Notes under the pieces: generated by a model
What the model was told of the DNA's origin: nothing
The model's database searches: none
The model's input: the letters and a program-made list of their open reading frames with translations, nothing else
Position numbers and translations under genes: made by a program
Assembly (NCBI GenBank): GCA_037974665.1
Contig: CM075770.1
Span: 96,468,850-96,532,849, forward strand
Direction of reading: 5' to 3'
Source of the DNA: Ehretia macrophylla
Lineage: Eukaryota; Streptophyta; Magnoliopsida; Boraginales; Ehretiaceae
Length of the DNA: 64,000 bases
Part shown: positions 23,357 through 35,725 of the stretch, piece by piece
How the letters are laid out: each line of letters opens with the position of its first letter
Numbering within the stretch: position 1 is the first letter of the stretch

Positions 23357-25901
23357 TGTGACGCCCGGGACTTTCATCATATTTATAACTAACTGTTGCA
23401 TATCTTTTTGTGCATTTCAATGTGCATTTATTTTCTTGAATATGTGTTGCTTGTGGTTACTATTCATAGTGCATTTTTGACTATTCAATTTCTCCGAATT
23501 CGTATTTTTCCTAGGTTACATGACTTGTAGAAGGAATGAGAAAAATGAGATTTTGAGCATTACATGTAGAGAACGTGTATTAGAAAAATGTTTCTTGTAT
23601 TGTATGAATAGTGAAAACATTAGGACATGTTTATTAGGATTGTTAGCTTTTAATTGGAGTTTTGGCTTAGCTTTGACCAAGTTTTATAAGAAATTGACTC
23701 AAAGTATCAACACACATATATAATATATACATATTACATTGCATATACACACATAAGCATACAAACAAAACAAAAAATTCCATCTATATCCCCTCACCAC
23801 CCAACGGCACCAAGGAAGAAAAAGGAGAAGAATTCTTCTAGCTTCTTCAAGTCTTGGCTCAATCTAAGCTTGTACCAAGTGATTTCAAGTGCTCCTAAGC
23901 TACTACCTAGCATCTACAAGGGCATGGTGAGGGAGTTTTGCATGTTTTTGACATTTCAAAGTTTATATTCATGTTATGATTTTTCTTCAATTGTTATTAT
24001 TAGCTTATATAGTGCTCTAATCTTGTATAATATACCTTCTATACACTATCTATACCTTATTTGTGTAGTTGAATGGCTTCCTTTATGGTTCAATGCATAT
24101 GTTTATATGTAGGAGATGATGAATAGTGTCAAAATTAGGGTTTTGATGGAATTTACTTGTGAGGTGGATTTTAAGCTATTTGTAGGTACTTTAAATGCTA
24201 ATGGATATAGATTATTGGTTAAATGTGGTTAATATGCTCAGAACTCGATTAAAAAGTGAAATTGGCTAAATTCCAAAAAGGGGTTTTCGTAAATGATAAT
24301 CCGGGTACAATTGAATGTTGGATTTGGTATTTACTAGGTGGGAAAACACTTTTGGTGCCATCGTGGTATTAAATTGAGGGGCGGTTTAGGTAGCTGTAGT
24401 TCAAATTGACTCGGGGCCTTCCCAAGCTTTTGTTTCAAAAGTGGATTTTTAGAGCTTGAATAGGTGTCTTTTGGTGTCCTTAGAGATGCAGAATAGTTGG
24501 TTTGTGGAGATTGGGCTTGAGTTTCATACGGGCATGAAATTGAGTTAGTTGACAAATGGGAAAAGTGATTAATTGAAGTTAAAGTCTTGTAATTGACTTC
24601 TATGTGATTGATTTGATGCTAATAGAGGTTTAGTTATGTTGTTTTAATGTTTGGTAAGATTTCGTGAACCATACAGAACATTTCTCCTTTGATCGTATAT
24701 GTTTATTTCATGATTAAAAGCTTATATTGTAATTAATTAAGAGGGCAGCCTACTTTGTTGTCCCTCATCCGTGATTATTGCCTATATTGTATTGTTATTG
24801 CTTGGTTTATCGTGATCGTGAATCGGGTTACACAACCTTTCGGACATGGTAGTATCGAGAAACTCCGGGTAGAATCGGGCTGTTGGTCTAGTCTGGCTAC
24901 CATGGTGTCAATTTCCTCTCTCGCTGGGGCACACTCTCATACCCCAGAGGCATGGTTCACCTCGTTGGGAAAAATGAATCTACCTTAGGATAATGGGTTA
25001 TAGGATTCAGGGTACATCCGGAGTACCCCATTGGTGTTATAAGGGGGTTTGTCGGTAATTATTATCAAAGATCGAGGTTCGTGGTTTGAGATTGAAGACA
25101 AAGAAGATGAGCCGTATCATTTTTAAATGTGTTTAATGTTTTATTCAATAAGTCTTGTTATATTATATTGCTTGAGATATTTGTATTGTTGATGCATTGC
25201 ACGAAATGTTTTTCGAAAAACCCCGGTTTACTGTATTCTCTTCCCTCGCTGAGCAACTGTGTTACTCACTCATCTTTTAACATGTTTTAGGAGAAGCTGA
25301 GGTAGATCCCCAGCTAGTAGCAGTAGAGGAAAAAGAAGAAGTGCAAGTAGATCAATTGCCTTGATTGTTTGCTTGCTGAGGTTGGATGCCATGTGTGAAG
25401 TTGTGAATTTGATATGTTATGTCATATTTTGAGACCTTTAAGGTCTTGTATGTAATTATGTTGGTTTAGTGGATGCAAACTAAAGTTGTAGTCTTGAATA
25501 ATTTAGTAGTGGAGATGGCACGCAATAACAAATGAATTATTTACTGGCTTTTGATTTGATGCTTGTGTGGTGACTAGTTGCCAGATGGCTTAATATATAT
25601 GGATAACTTCTGGTTAAAGATAGAGTGGTATGATAAGCGATCTTATGAATTAAAATTTCAATAGTCATGCCTTGCTTGCTTGTATGTTGAACTTTTGCCA
25701 AGTTAAGGCCCAGATGGCCTTAATGAAATATATGATGTTGTGTTCATAGAGGTTGGGAATGATTGTAGGTGTTGGAGTATGGTTTATGGTTATATCTTGC
25801 CCTGTACGGGTTATTGGATAGTCCATGGTATAGAGGTGACTCTATCCGTTTACCAAGTCCGGACCTAACCTATAATGTGGGATTGGGTTCGGGGCGTTAC
25901 A
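23357..25901 (+). repeat. 5' LTR of the Tekay-type element
   Basis: The 2545-bp LTR begins TGTGACGCCCGGGAC and ends GGGGCGTTACA. It contains the hairpin TGAGCAA...TTACTCA at 25250-25268 and the following ACATGTTTTAGGAGAAGCTG block, both absent from the 3' LTR because of a deletion of roughly 165 bp. Short open frames inside (23520-23723, 23870-24112, 24755-24988) recur in part in the other LTR and are not supported as genes. Confidence 0.92.
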
Positions 25902-25907
25902 TTTAGG

Positions 25908-25919
25908 TGGTATCAGAGG
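25908..25919 (+). other. Primer-binding site (initiator Met tRNA type)
   Basis: TGGTATCAGAGG lies six bases after the LTR end and matches the TGGTATCAGAGC-type site complementary to the 3' end of plant initiator Met tRNA. Matching sites are at 3881 and 47258. Confidence 0.9.
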
Positions 25920-26236
25920 TAATTGAATGCATGAGCCGAGATAAGTTTCTCGGTCTATGGGATAGAGGTCCTTATATGAAAGTGTAAATGTATGATTATG
26001 TGATTATTGAATGTCTAAGTGAATAATTGTCTAAGTGAAGAACATGCTAGCTTGGAAATGAGTGTAAGAAGTGTCTATTGCATGAAGATGTGTGCATATG
26101 ATAAGTTTAGAGTATATTGTGTGTTAAGTGCCTTGTATGCTATCTTGTTTGGACAAGGTATCTTGAATGTGAACATGCTATCTTGATGTGATGTATATAT
26201 CTACCTATTATAACACTTGTCTATTCTAGTACGGAG

Positions 26237-27430
26237 ATAAGGAGAGGGAGACCTAGGAGGCAGTCGGAAGAGGCACCGAGACAGAATGCTCCGAGACAGA
26301 ATGTGGGGCCAGCCGAGAACGATCAACTGGGGCAAGAACCGACTAATACTCAGGTTATGGCCTCAATGGCCACAGCAATCAATTCTATTACACAGTTGAT
26401 GACACAGCAGGGTCAGACAGGAGTTGGCTGGGGTAACCCGAGAGTCAGGGCTGAAGGTAGTGGTACTACGGGTGGTAACAGTAATCAGCTGGACAAATTC
26501 TTGCATCATGGGGCTTACAGTTTCTTTGGGGAACTAGATGATATGAAGGTTGAGATGTGGTTGAACAAAGTTGAGAAGATAGCTACTGCTCTTGAATGCA
26601 CCGACGATAGGAAGATTTCATATGTTGTGTTCTTACTTGAGGGTGACGCTAAAGAATGGTAGCGCACTGTGAGTTTAAGATGGGACACTGAGGCGGTGCA
26701 ACATACATGGGCTGACTTTGTGAGAGAATTCAGAGATAAGTACATATTAGATGTGGCTTGTGAGAGGTATCAGGAGGAGTTTATATATTTGAGGTAGGGA
26801 AACATGACTGTTGACCAGTATGAGGCCACATTTACTAGACTTTCCCGTTATGTGCCAGCATTAGTGCAGCCTGAGAGTATGAGAATCCAGAGATTTATCC
26901 GGGGTTTGAGAGGAGATATCCAGCTTAATCTGTCTACACAGGAGTTTACTACTTATTCCGCAGCTATTAGGGTAGCAGCGAGATTTGAGAAGTGTAAGGC
27001 AGAATTGTTGACAGAGTCTAGTCAACCTAGTAAATGGCAGTATCAATCTTAGAGTCAGGGGTTTCAGAGGTAGTACCAGCCACCTGGCCAGGGTCAGCAA
27101 CAGAGACAAACTCAGAGTTATCCGAGGCCAGTCCAGACTCAGTCACAGTCGAGGCCAGCTCAGAGTTAGTCGCTGAGTCAGTCCCGACCCGTTGCCACTA
27201 GATCATAGCAAGGTAGTACTACTATATCCATATACAGAGCCCCTACGGGGGACACTGCTGCAAGGAAAAACCAGCAGTGCAGTTACTGTAATCGTAAGTA
27301 CCACTCAAAGGCATAATGTGTGAGAAAGATAGGTCGGTGCACTAATTGTAGTAGCGACCAGCATAGGGTTAAAGATTGGCCCAGGTTCAAACAAGGGCAG
27401 GGTCAGATGTCTAGCCAGAGCGCCTAGACC
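26237..27430 (+). pseudogene. Tekay gag (nucleocapsid) pseudogene
   Basis: The frame begins near 26237, where an ATA stands at the expected ATG before RRGRPRRQSEEAP. It continues with AINSITQLM, then the retrotransposon gag core (YSFFGELDDMKVEMWLNKVE, ISYVVFLLEGDAKEW, TWADFVREFRDKY) and a Q/S-rich linker. It ends with a zinc knuckle CSYCNRKYHSKA-stop-CVRKIGRCTNC. In-frame stops occur at many places, for example after AKEW and LR and within the Q-rich linker. Most sit where related proteins have Gln or Trp. Gag would form the particle that packages the RNA. Confidence 0.88.
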
Positions 27431-29480
27431 AGAGCTTCGGGTGCAGCTCTAGTTCTACGAGGCCAGGCACAAGTATTTGCTTTAGACGAGGAGGAGCTAC
27501 CTAACACAATTGCAGTAGTAGAAGGTACCTTTCTTCTTAATGATTAGTTGGTTAAAGTTTTAATTGACTCTGGAACTACACATTCCTTTATCACACTAGA
27601 CTGTACACAAAATGCTAATTTGAAATATGATAAATTGCTGCATAAGATTATGGTTTATACACCTATGGGTCCGAAATTTGGTACAGAGTCTGTTTGTAAA
27701 ACATGCAATATTTGTATTGAGGGTTGCACATTTCCTGCTGATTTGATTATTCTACCCTTTCGAGAGTTTGAAATCATTATGGGGATGGATTGGTTGGGAA
27801 AGCACTATGCTTATCTGGATTGTAGAAGGAAAATTGTAAAATTGGAAATACGTGAACAACCTGTAATTGAAATTGTTGGAAGTCGTAAATCCACTGGGAC
27901 TCGTATAATTTTTTCCATTAAAGCAACTAAACTGTTTGGTAAAGGTTGTGAAGCATATTTAGCTTATTTGATTAATCAACCTGGGGATAAGCTGAAACTG
28001 AATAAGGTGCCTATTGTAAAAGAATTTCCGGGAGTATTTCCTGAAGAATTGCCTGGGTTGCCACCCGATAGGGAGATAAAGTTTGTAATTGACTTGTTGC
28101 CAAGAGCATCTCCTATTTCTAGAACCCCATATAGAATAGCTCCCCCTGAATTGCAGGAGTTAAAAGTTTAGTTCCAAAGCTTGCTTGAAAAAGGTTTTAT
28201 ACAGCCTAGTTCTTCACTGTGAAGTGTCCCTATGTTGTTTGTAAAGAAGAAATATAGCACTTTATGCTTATGTATTGATTATCGGAGTCTCAATCAGGTG
28301 ACTATAAAGAATAAATATCCGTTGCCATTGATTGAGAAACTATTTGATTAGTTACAAGGTGCTACAGTGTATTCTAAATTTGATTTGAGATAGGGCTATT
28401 ACCAGTTGAGAATCCGAAAGGAAGATGTGCCCAAAACTGCCTTTAGAACCAGGTATGACCATCATGAATTTGTTGTGCTACCATTTGGGTTGACAAATAC
28501 CCTAGCCGCTTTTATGAACTTGATACAGAGAATGTTTAGACCATACCTACACCAGTTTGTTGTAATTTTCATTGATGATGTACTGATATATTCGAAGTCT
28601 GAGGCAGAGCATGAAGAACACTTGAAGATTGTGCTGTGAACCTTGCAAGAACATAAGTTATTTGCTAAATTTAGCAAATGTGAGTTTTGGTTAAGATAGG
28701 TTGTTTTCTTAGGGCATATAATCTCTCAGGATGGGATTTTTATTGATCCAGCTAAGATAGAGGTGGTGTTAGCGTGGAAGAGGCTTGAGACTGTTACTGA
28801 GATTCGCAGTTTTCTGGGGTTAGCTGGCTACTACAATGGATTTGTCAAAGATTTTTCAAAGATTGCAAGACCTTTGACTTAGCTTACTCAGAAGAAAACA
28901 ATGTTTGACTGGAATGATAAGTGGGAGACCAGTTTTCATCAATTCAAGAAAAGACTAATCACTGCTCCTATTCTTGCATTGCCTGAGGGGACAAATAACT
29001 TCGTAATTTACAGTGATGCCTCTAAAGAGGGTTTAAGTTGTGTTCTTATGCAAAATGGTAAGGTGATAGTATATGCCTCAAGAAAATTGAAACCCTACGA
29101 GCTTAATTATCCTACTCATGATCTTGAATTAGCTACTATTTTCTTTTCTTTAAAGAAATGGCGACATTATCTGTGGGGTAAAAAGTTTGAAATTTCACTG
29201 AGTACAAAAGCTTGAAATATCTATTTTCACATAAATATTTGAACATAAGGCAAAGGCGTTGGTTGGAATTGTTGAATGATTATAACTACACTATTAGCTA
29301 TTTGCCAGACAAAGCTAATATTGTTGCAGATGCTTTAAGCCGAAAGGCTACCGTGACCAGTTTGATTATAAAGAACTGGGAATCTATGGAGGAATTGTAT
29401 CTGTGGAAACCAGAAGGTATTCAATTTGCAAGTTTACAAATTCAATCTCTGTTGTTGTCTAGAATTAGGGAAGCATAACA
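27431..29480 (+). pseudogene. Tekay protease, reverse transcriptase and RNase H pseudogene
   Basis: The protease has its active site VLIDSGTTHSFI (near 27553) and the IIMGMDWLGKH box. The RT has [22 protein letters not shown]-stop-GYYQLRI (catalytic Asp region), [11 protein letters not shown] and the [10 protein letters not shown] active site (near 28575). RNase H follows with [19 protein letters not shown] and the ADALSRKA end motif. A frameshift near 29195 separates the two RNase H halves. Stops occur at about 28168, 28349, 28391, 28637 and 28879, so the polyprotein cannot be made. Confidence 0.92.
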
Positions 29481-30930
29481 GTCTGATCCTCAGCTAATGA
29501 AACTCCAAGAAAAGTCACATAGGGGAGAGTCAGATTTCAAGTTGTATGATGATGGCATACTTAGATACATGGATAGAATTTGTATTCTTGGTGATTTGGT
29601 TTTGAAGAATGAAATTCTTGTAGAGGCACACAGTTCTAAATACTATATTCACCCTGGTAGCACCAAGATGTACAGAGACTTGAAACAAAGCTTCTGGTAG
29701 AACAATATAAAGAGAGAAATAGCTGATTATGTGGCTAAATGTCTGACCTGTCAAAAAGTTAAGGCTGAACATCAGAGACCTGTAGGATTGTTACAACCAT
29801 TGGCTATTCTTGTGTGGAAATGAGATCATATCACTATGGATTTCGTGACTGACTTGCTGAGAACTTCAAGAGGTAATGATTCAGTTTGGGTTGTTGTTGA
29901 TAGATTGACAAAGACTTCTCACTTTATTGCCACGAAGAAAACAAACAACCTTGACAAATTAGCTAAGTTGTACATTGAGAATATTGTGAGACCGCACGGG
30001 ACTCCAGCTAGTACTGTGTCAGACAGAGATCCTAGGTTCACATCTCAATTCTGGCAAAAGATACAAAAGGCTTTGGGGACTAATTTGAGCTTCAGCACTG
30101 CATATCACCTGCAGACAAATGGTCAATCTGAAAGAACTATCAGAATATTAGAAGACATATTACGGGCTTGCATTCTGGACTTTGGTAAAAGTTGGGAAAG
30201 GTATTTGCCACTGGCAAAGTTTGCATATAATAACAGTTATCAGTCTACCATTGGCATGGCGCCTTATAAGGCACTTTACGGGCGTAAATGTAGATCTCCA
30301 CTTTATTGGGATAAAGTTGGAGAAATAAAGACAGTTGATACTACTTTGATGCCTGAGATGATAAAGATGATTGATAATGTGTAGCTTGTCAAGAAAAGAA
30401 TGCTTACAGCTTAGAGCCGACAAAAGAGTTATGCTGATAGACGTCAACGTGACTTGGAGTTTATAGTAGGTGATCATGTATTTCTGAAAATCTCTTCGCG
30501 AAAAAGTCTGATTCGGCATGGAAAAATGGGTAAGATCAGTCCTAGATATGTAGGACCCTTTGAGATTACTAAAAAGGTTGGTGCTTTAGCATACAGATTG
30601 GCATTGCCTCCGAGTTTAACCAGGCTGCATGATGTATTCCATGTATCGATGTTGAAGAAGTATCAGCCAGATTCTTCATACATTTTGGAATCGGAACCTT
30701 TGGAAATCAGTGTGACTTTAACATATGTTGAGAAACCTATTCGAGTTATGGATAGAAAAGTTCAAAAGCTCAGGACTAAAAGTATTCCAATGGTGAAGAT
30801 TATGTGGGATCATTATGGAGTAGAGGATACCACCTGGGAGCGGGAGGGTTAGATGAGAGACAGATATCCGGAATTATTTGCTGAATTATGTATGAATTGC
30901 GTGGCTGTATTTAGTTTAAAGGGGAGATGA
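29481..30930 (+). pseudogene. Tekay integrase with chromodomain-like C-terminus, pseudogene
   Basis: The zinc-binding part ends [12 protein letters not shown]. The DDE core has MDFVTDL, SDRDPRFTSQFW and SERTIRILED, so all three acidic residues are present. Then come the GPFEITKKVG and LHDVFHVSMLKKY blocks and a chromodomain-like tail VKIMWDHYGVEDTTWERE, a stop, and MRDRYPELFAE, ending with TGA at 30928-30930 right before the LTR. Stops after SFW, LAILVWK and DNV and at 30850 inactivate it. Chromodomain-type tails steer such integrases to heterochromatin, known from the family and not shown here. Confidence 0.92.
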
Positions 30931-33304
30931 TGTGATGCCTGAGACTTTCATCATATTCATAACTAACTGTTGTATATCTTTTTGTGCATTTCAATGTGCA
31001 TTTATTTTCTTGAATGTGTTGCTTGTGGTTACTATTCATAGTGCGTTTTTGACTGTTCAATTTGCCCAAATTCGTATTTTTCCTAGGTTACATGACTTAT
31101 AGAATAAATGAGAAAAATGAGATTTTGAGCATTGCATGTAGAAAACACACAATAGAAAAATGTTTATTGTATTGTATGAATAGTAAAAATATTAGAACAT
31201 GTTTATTGGGATAGTTAGCTTTTAATTGGAGTTTTGGCTTAGTTTTGGCCAAGTTTTATAAGAAATTGACTCAAAGTATCAACACACACATATAATATAT
31301 ACATATTACATTGCATATACACACATAAGCACACAAACAAAACAAAAAATTCCCTTTATATCCCCCCACCTACCCGACGGCACCAAGGAAGAAAAAGGAG
31401 AAGAATTCTTCTAGTTTCTTCAAGTCTTGGCTTAATCTAAGCTTGTACCAAGTGATATCAAGTGCTTCTAAGCTATTACCTAGCATCTATAAGGGCTTGG
31501 TGAGTGAGTTTTGCATGTTTTTGACATTTTAAAGTTTATGTTCATGTTATGATTTTTCTTCAATTGTTATTATTGGCTTATATAGTGCTCTAATCTTGTA
31601 TAATATACCTTCTATACGCTATCTATACCTTATTTGTATAGTTGAATGGCTTCCTTTATGGTTCAATGCATATGTTCATATGTAGGAGATGATGAATAGT
31701 GCCAAAATTAGGGTTTTGATGGAATTTGCTTGTGAGGTGGATTTTAAGCTATCTATAAGTACTTTAGGTGCTAATGGATATAGATTATTGGTTAAATGTG
31801 GTTAGTATGTTCGGAACTCGATTAAAAAGTGAAATTGGCTAAATTCCAAAAAGGGATTTTCGCAAAACGATAATCCGGGTACAATTGAATGTTGGATTTG
31901 GTATTTGCTGGGCGGGGAACCACTTTTGGTGCCATCATGGCATTAAATTGAGTGGCGATTTGGGTAGCGGTAGTTCAAATTGACTCCGGGCCTTCCCTAA
32001 CTTTTGTTTCAAAAGTGGGTTTTTAGAGCTTGAGTAGGTGTCTTTTGGTGTCCTTAGAGATGTAGAATAGTTGGTTTGTGGAGATTGGGCTTGAGTTTCA
32101 TACAGGTGTGAAATTGAGTTAGTTGACAAAGGGGAAAAGTGATGAAGTTAAAGTCTTGTAATTTACTTCTATGTGATTGATTTGATGCTAATAGAGTTTT
32201 GGTTATATTGTTTTAATGTTTGGTAAGATTTTGTGAACTATATAGAACATTTCTCCTTTGATCGTATATGTTTATTTAATGATTAAAAGCTTAAATTGTA
32301 ATTAATTGCGAGGGAGGCCTACTTTGTTGTCCCTCATCCGTGATTATTGCCTATATTGTATTGTCATTGCTTGGTTTATTGTGATCGTGAATCGGGTTAT
32401 GCAACCTTTCGGACATGGTAGTTTCGAGAAACTCCGGCCAGTATCGGGTTGTGGTCTAACTTGGCTACCATAGTGTCGATTCCCTCTCTCGCTGGGGCAT
32501 ACTCTCATACCCCAGAGGCGTGGTTCACCTCGTTAGGGCAAACGGATCTACCTCAGGAGGATGGGTCATAGGATTTGGGGTACATCCGGAGTACCACATT
32601 GGTGTTATGATGGGGTTTGCCGGTAATTGTTATTGAAGATCGAGGTTCGTGGTTCGAGATCAAAGACAAAGAAGATGAACCGTATCCTTTTTAAATGTGT
32701 TTAATGTTTTATTCAATAAGTCTTGTTATATTATATTGCTTGAGATATTTGTATTGTTGATGCATTGACTGTTTGCTTGCTGAGGTTGGATGTCGTGTGT
32801 GAAGTTATGAATTTGATGTGTTATGTCCTATTTTGAGACCTTTGAGGTCTTGTATGTAATTATGTTGGTTTGGTGGATTGAAACTTAAATTGTAGTCTTG
32901 AATAATTTAGTAGCATAGATGGCATATAATAACAAATGAATACTTTACTGTCTTTCGATTGCATGCTTGTGTGGTAAGTAGTTGGCAGGTGGACTTAATA
33001 TATAAGTATAACTTGTGGTTAAAGTTAGAGTGGTATGATAAGCGATCTTATGAATTAGAATTTCAATAGTCCTGCCTTGCTTGCTTGTATGTTGAACTTT
33101 TACTAAGTTGAAGCCCGGATGGCCTTAATGAAATATATGATATTGTGTTATTGGAGGTTGGGAATGATTGAAGGTGTTGGACTATGGTTTGTGGTTATAA
33201 CTTGTCGTGTACAAGTTATTGGATAGTCTGCGGTACAGAGAAGACTCTGTCCATTTACCGGGTCCAGACCTGACCTATAGTGTGGGGTTGGGTTCGAGGC
33301 GTTA
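30931..33304 (+). repeat. 3' LTR of the Tekay-type element (internally deleted, end truncated)
   Basis: It starts TGTGATGCCTGAGACTTTC after a purine tract and parallels the 5' LTR. A deletion of roughly 165 bp at about 32768 removed the part matching 25199-25362. It ends GAGGCGTTAG where the 5' LTR ends GGGGCGTTACA, and no AGGGT follows. Confidence 0.88.
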
Positions 33305-33604
33305 GCCCAAAAGACCCCCCAACCTATGACTGACTAGCCCAACCAGCCAATAAACGTCACCATCAACTCCACCATTTCGCGATATCAAGCTATAATTTGA
33401 TGCTAGATAGACATATTAACATATATAGACCACTTATACATGCTAAGAACTAAGTTTAATCTCATTGCTAGCAATTTAACCCAACATACAACACAAACAA
33501 TCAAACTATATCAAGCTACCGATTAAATTGGCTAAAATCCAAGTATGTTGCATTTAAGGACCTATCTAGCAAGAATCATAAGCATTTATAGCATAATAAC
33601 ACAT

Positions 33605-33638
<34 letters not shown>

Positions 33639-34316
33639 GCAAGTATATACATTGAACATTAAATTTTGAAAAGCCCCTCACTTTTTGCAAAATAAAGCCA
33701 AAATGAATCAGTAAAAAGTTAGAACACGCTAAGACGAGTCCAAAAACGTTTGGTTTGGCCTTTGGTTCAATTCCTAACACCCATTTTTTGCTAAAATACC
33801 ATTGAAAACACTATTCACTTTAGCTTGCTAGGGCTCGACTGAATGGAGAAGAAGGAAGATGTTTTTGTAGCTTTTGCTTGTTTTATTTTGCTTAAGTAAG
33901 GTCAAATGAAGTCAAACAAGGTCAAATACAATTAAAATGGTTCAAATAACTAAGGTAACCTCCTATCTTGCTTCTAATTTCAATTCTTACATTTTAGTAA
34001 ATGTCTAAGGTGATAAAAGATTAAATTAGACATTACTTTTAACTAGCATATACAATTTAACCCCTACGTGGTCAAAGAAGACAAAACGGCAACAATTAGC
34101 AATTAAATCGGATTTCAAATGCACTTTTGAACTAGTAAACATATGTAAATCATATAATTGAACATATTAGGTACTAAATTAAATAAACATATAATGTTTG
34201 CACATAAAAGTAAGTAGGCACGTTATTTACACATAAAAGTCAAATAAACACATAATTACACATAAATGTCAAATAAACATATAATTGCACATAAAGGTCA
34301 AACTCGGGTCTTCACA

Positions 34317-35389
34317 ATATAGCTACCGTACAATTCTCAACCGTAAATGAGTAAAAAATGCCTTCTCAAGTGGAGTATTGCTAAATTTTCTTCTTATTTA
34401 AATGGAAAAGAAATCACACTCTTTACTGCCGATAATGTATGTATTATCGTATTAAACACATACACTAATTCAGCAGAAAAATGAAGTACAAGAATATGGA
34501 TGGTTTCACAACTACACAATCTTGCAATAAGCATCAAACAAGAAACTTAAACATTGAGCACTACAGAAACAATCTTCAACAACATATTTATCTGAATGAT
34601 TTCTTTCATCAAGAGAAATTATCATGTGTCTCTCATTTTCTCAACAATAATAACTCCACCCCATGTGAGCATTCACAAGTGCGAGGCCAATTTAAAGCAT
34701 TGTGTCTTTTTCTTCTTTAGGATTAGGATTTCACAATAGAAATACAAAAAATCTACAAATCACTGTATAACTTTACTCACAAATTAAAAACCTTGACAAT
34801 TTAATCTAGGGTTTTTTACACAAAACCCAAATAAATTTTTAAAAATTTGATGCATGCATAACTGATTCTGTGATCAAATAGCAAATATATTATTATTGAT
34901 ACAAAATAAACTTGTTTAGGTATTAGGAAACAAGAAAAAAAATTAGGAATCAACTACCAAACAGAAGCAACAAAATAATAGTATTGTTGAATTATCAAGA
35001 AACAAGAGAAAAAAAAAAGAGAAAGAGAGAGAGATACATACCTTGAAGCGATGAAGATGGTTGAAGAAGTGAGCGGCGCAGGACAACAAAAGAAACGTAT
35101 AAAGTGAAAATGATCAAACAATGTAGGTTTAAGTTGTAATAAGGCAATTATGGAAATAAAAAAAAAAAGTCAGGGCAATAAAAACTTTGTCTTCAAACCT
35201 TTCCTTTCTGTCCAAAAAATTCCAAAATGGAAGGATTTTAAAATTAATCCAATTAAAGGAAATTGAGGAATTTTCGTACCCCTCCATATCATTTCCCTCT
35301 TTCAAAATTGCAATCCAAACAAGGGGAGGGGTTCCTTTTTCCCTCCTCATCATTTCTTTTCCTTTAAAAAGTTGAATCCAAAAAAGCTG
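34317..35389. other. Right subterminal part of the PIF/Harbinger element
   Basis: AT-rich DNA, then A/G-rich subterminal repeats (34995-35380) that mirror those at 16180-16330. The open frames at 34481-34720 and 35129-35375 match nothing recognisable and overlap the repeats. No gene is supported. Confidence 0.65.
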
Positions 35390-35392
35390 TTA

Positions 35393-35725
35393 ATGTAGCC
35401 TCCTTTTACTTGAGCAATATATGCAGTTTTATCCTCATACAGTGTAGTTTGACTTTTTTTTGCTTGTTGAAAGATTGCATTCTTTTTCAATGTGTTGAAT
35501 CAAAGATCTCAACCAAAAACATTCTCGACTTGCCTCATGAAATGCTAGTATCTCAGCATGATTTGAGGAAGTGGTAGAAATTGTTTGCTTTGTAGAGCAT
35601 CAAGATATAGCAATATCACCATATGTGAATAGATATCCATTTTGAAATCATCTTTTGTGGGGGTCAGACAAATAACCAGCATCTACACATCCAGTTCATA
35701 TGTTTTGCTATCATCCAGAAAAACA
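35393..35725 (-). pseudogene. Ty1/copia RNase H fragment (copia B, upstream part)
   Basis: Minus-strand translation gives VDAGYLSDPHKR, GYLFTYGDIAIS, STKQTISTTSSNHAEILAFH, EASRECFWLRSLIQHIEKEC and a part ending in GGCTACATTAA, where the PIF element cut it. Stops replace residues at several sites. Upstream of DSKTYEL, near 35725, I lose the copia protein. The rest of this element is deleted or replaced by CACTA-related DNA. Confidence 0.88.

Larger units (their letters stand above)
23357..33304 (+). mobile_element. Full-length Tekay/Del-type Ty3/gypsy chromovirus-like retrotransposon
   Basis: The order is 5' LTR (23357-25901), TGGTATCAGAGG primer site (25908), gag, protease, RT, RNase H, integrase with a chromodomain-like tail, purine tract (30915-30930) and 3' LTR (30931-33304). 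The large LTRs, initiator-Met-type primer site and tail ending EDTTWERE...RYPELF place it with the Tekay (Del) lineage. The 5' target sequence would be AGGGT (23352-23356). The 3' copy and the last two LTR bases are missing, so a small deletion probably removed them. Many in-frame stops show it is inactive. Confidence 0.93.
22796..34316 (-). mobile_element. Solo LTR with perfect ATATA duplication, split by a Tekay element
   Basis: Read on the minus strand it starts TGTGAAGACCCGAGTTTGAC (34316) and ends GGGGCGTGACA (22796). The flanking pentamers are identical: ATATA at 22791-22795 and 34317-34321. Apart from the Tekay insert (23357-33304) it is about 1.6 kb. It lies in the non-coding part of the PIF element upstream of the transposase. 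The start resembles that of the long LTR ending at 9118 (TGTGAAGCCCCCG), so the two may belong to related families. No gene is visible in it. Confidence 0.88.
16150..35389 (-). mobile_element. PIF/Harbinger DNA transposon carrying nested LTR elements
   Basis: The ends are CATACTGTTTGGATTG on the left and, on the complement of the right end, CAGCTTTTTTGGATTC. The flanks are TTA/TTA, the PIF/Harbinger target duplication. Both subterminal regions are rich in GGAAA and TTTGGATTG words (16180-16330; 35180-35370). Two minus-strand genes are present in ruined form: a DDE transposase (22319-21235) and, downstream of it, a Myb/SANT-like ORF1 (21026-17255). Without the solo LTRs and the Tekay element the transposon would be about 6.3 kb, normal for the family. 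It was inserted into the RNase H region of copia B. Confidence 0.93.

Noticed and set aside
34558..34575. CACTACAGAAAC sequence as the missing CACTA terminus
   Set aside because: It lies inside the PIF/Harbinger element, whose borders are fixed by a TTA duplication and the copia frame, and the neighbouring three bases do not match ATG at the other end.
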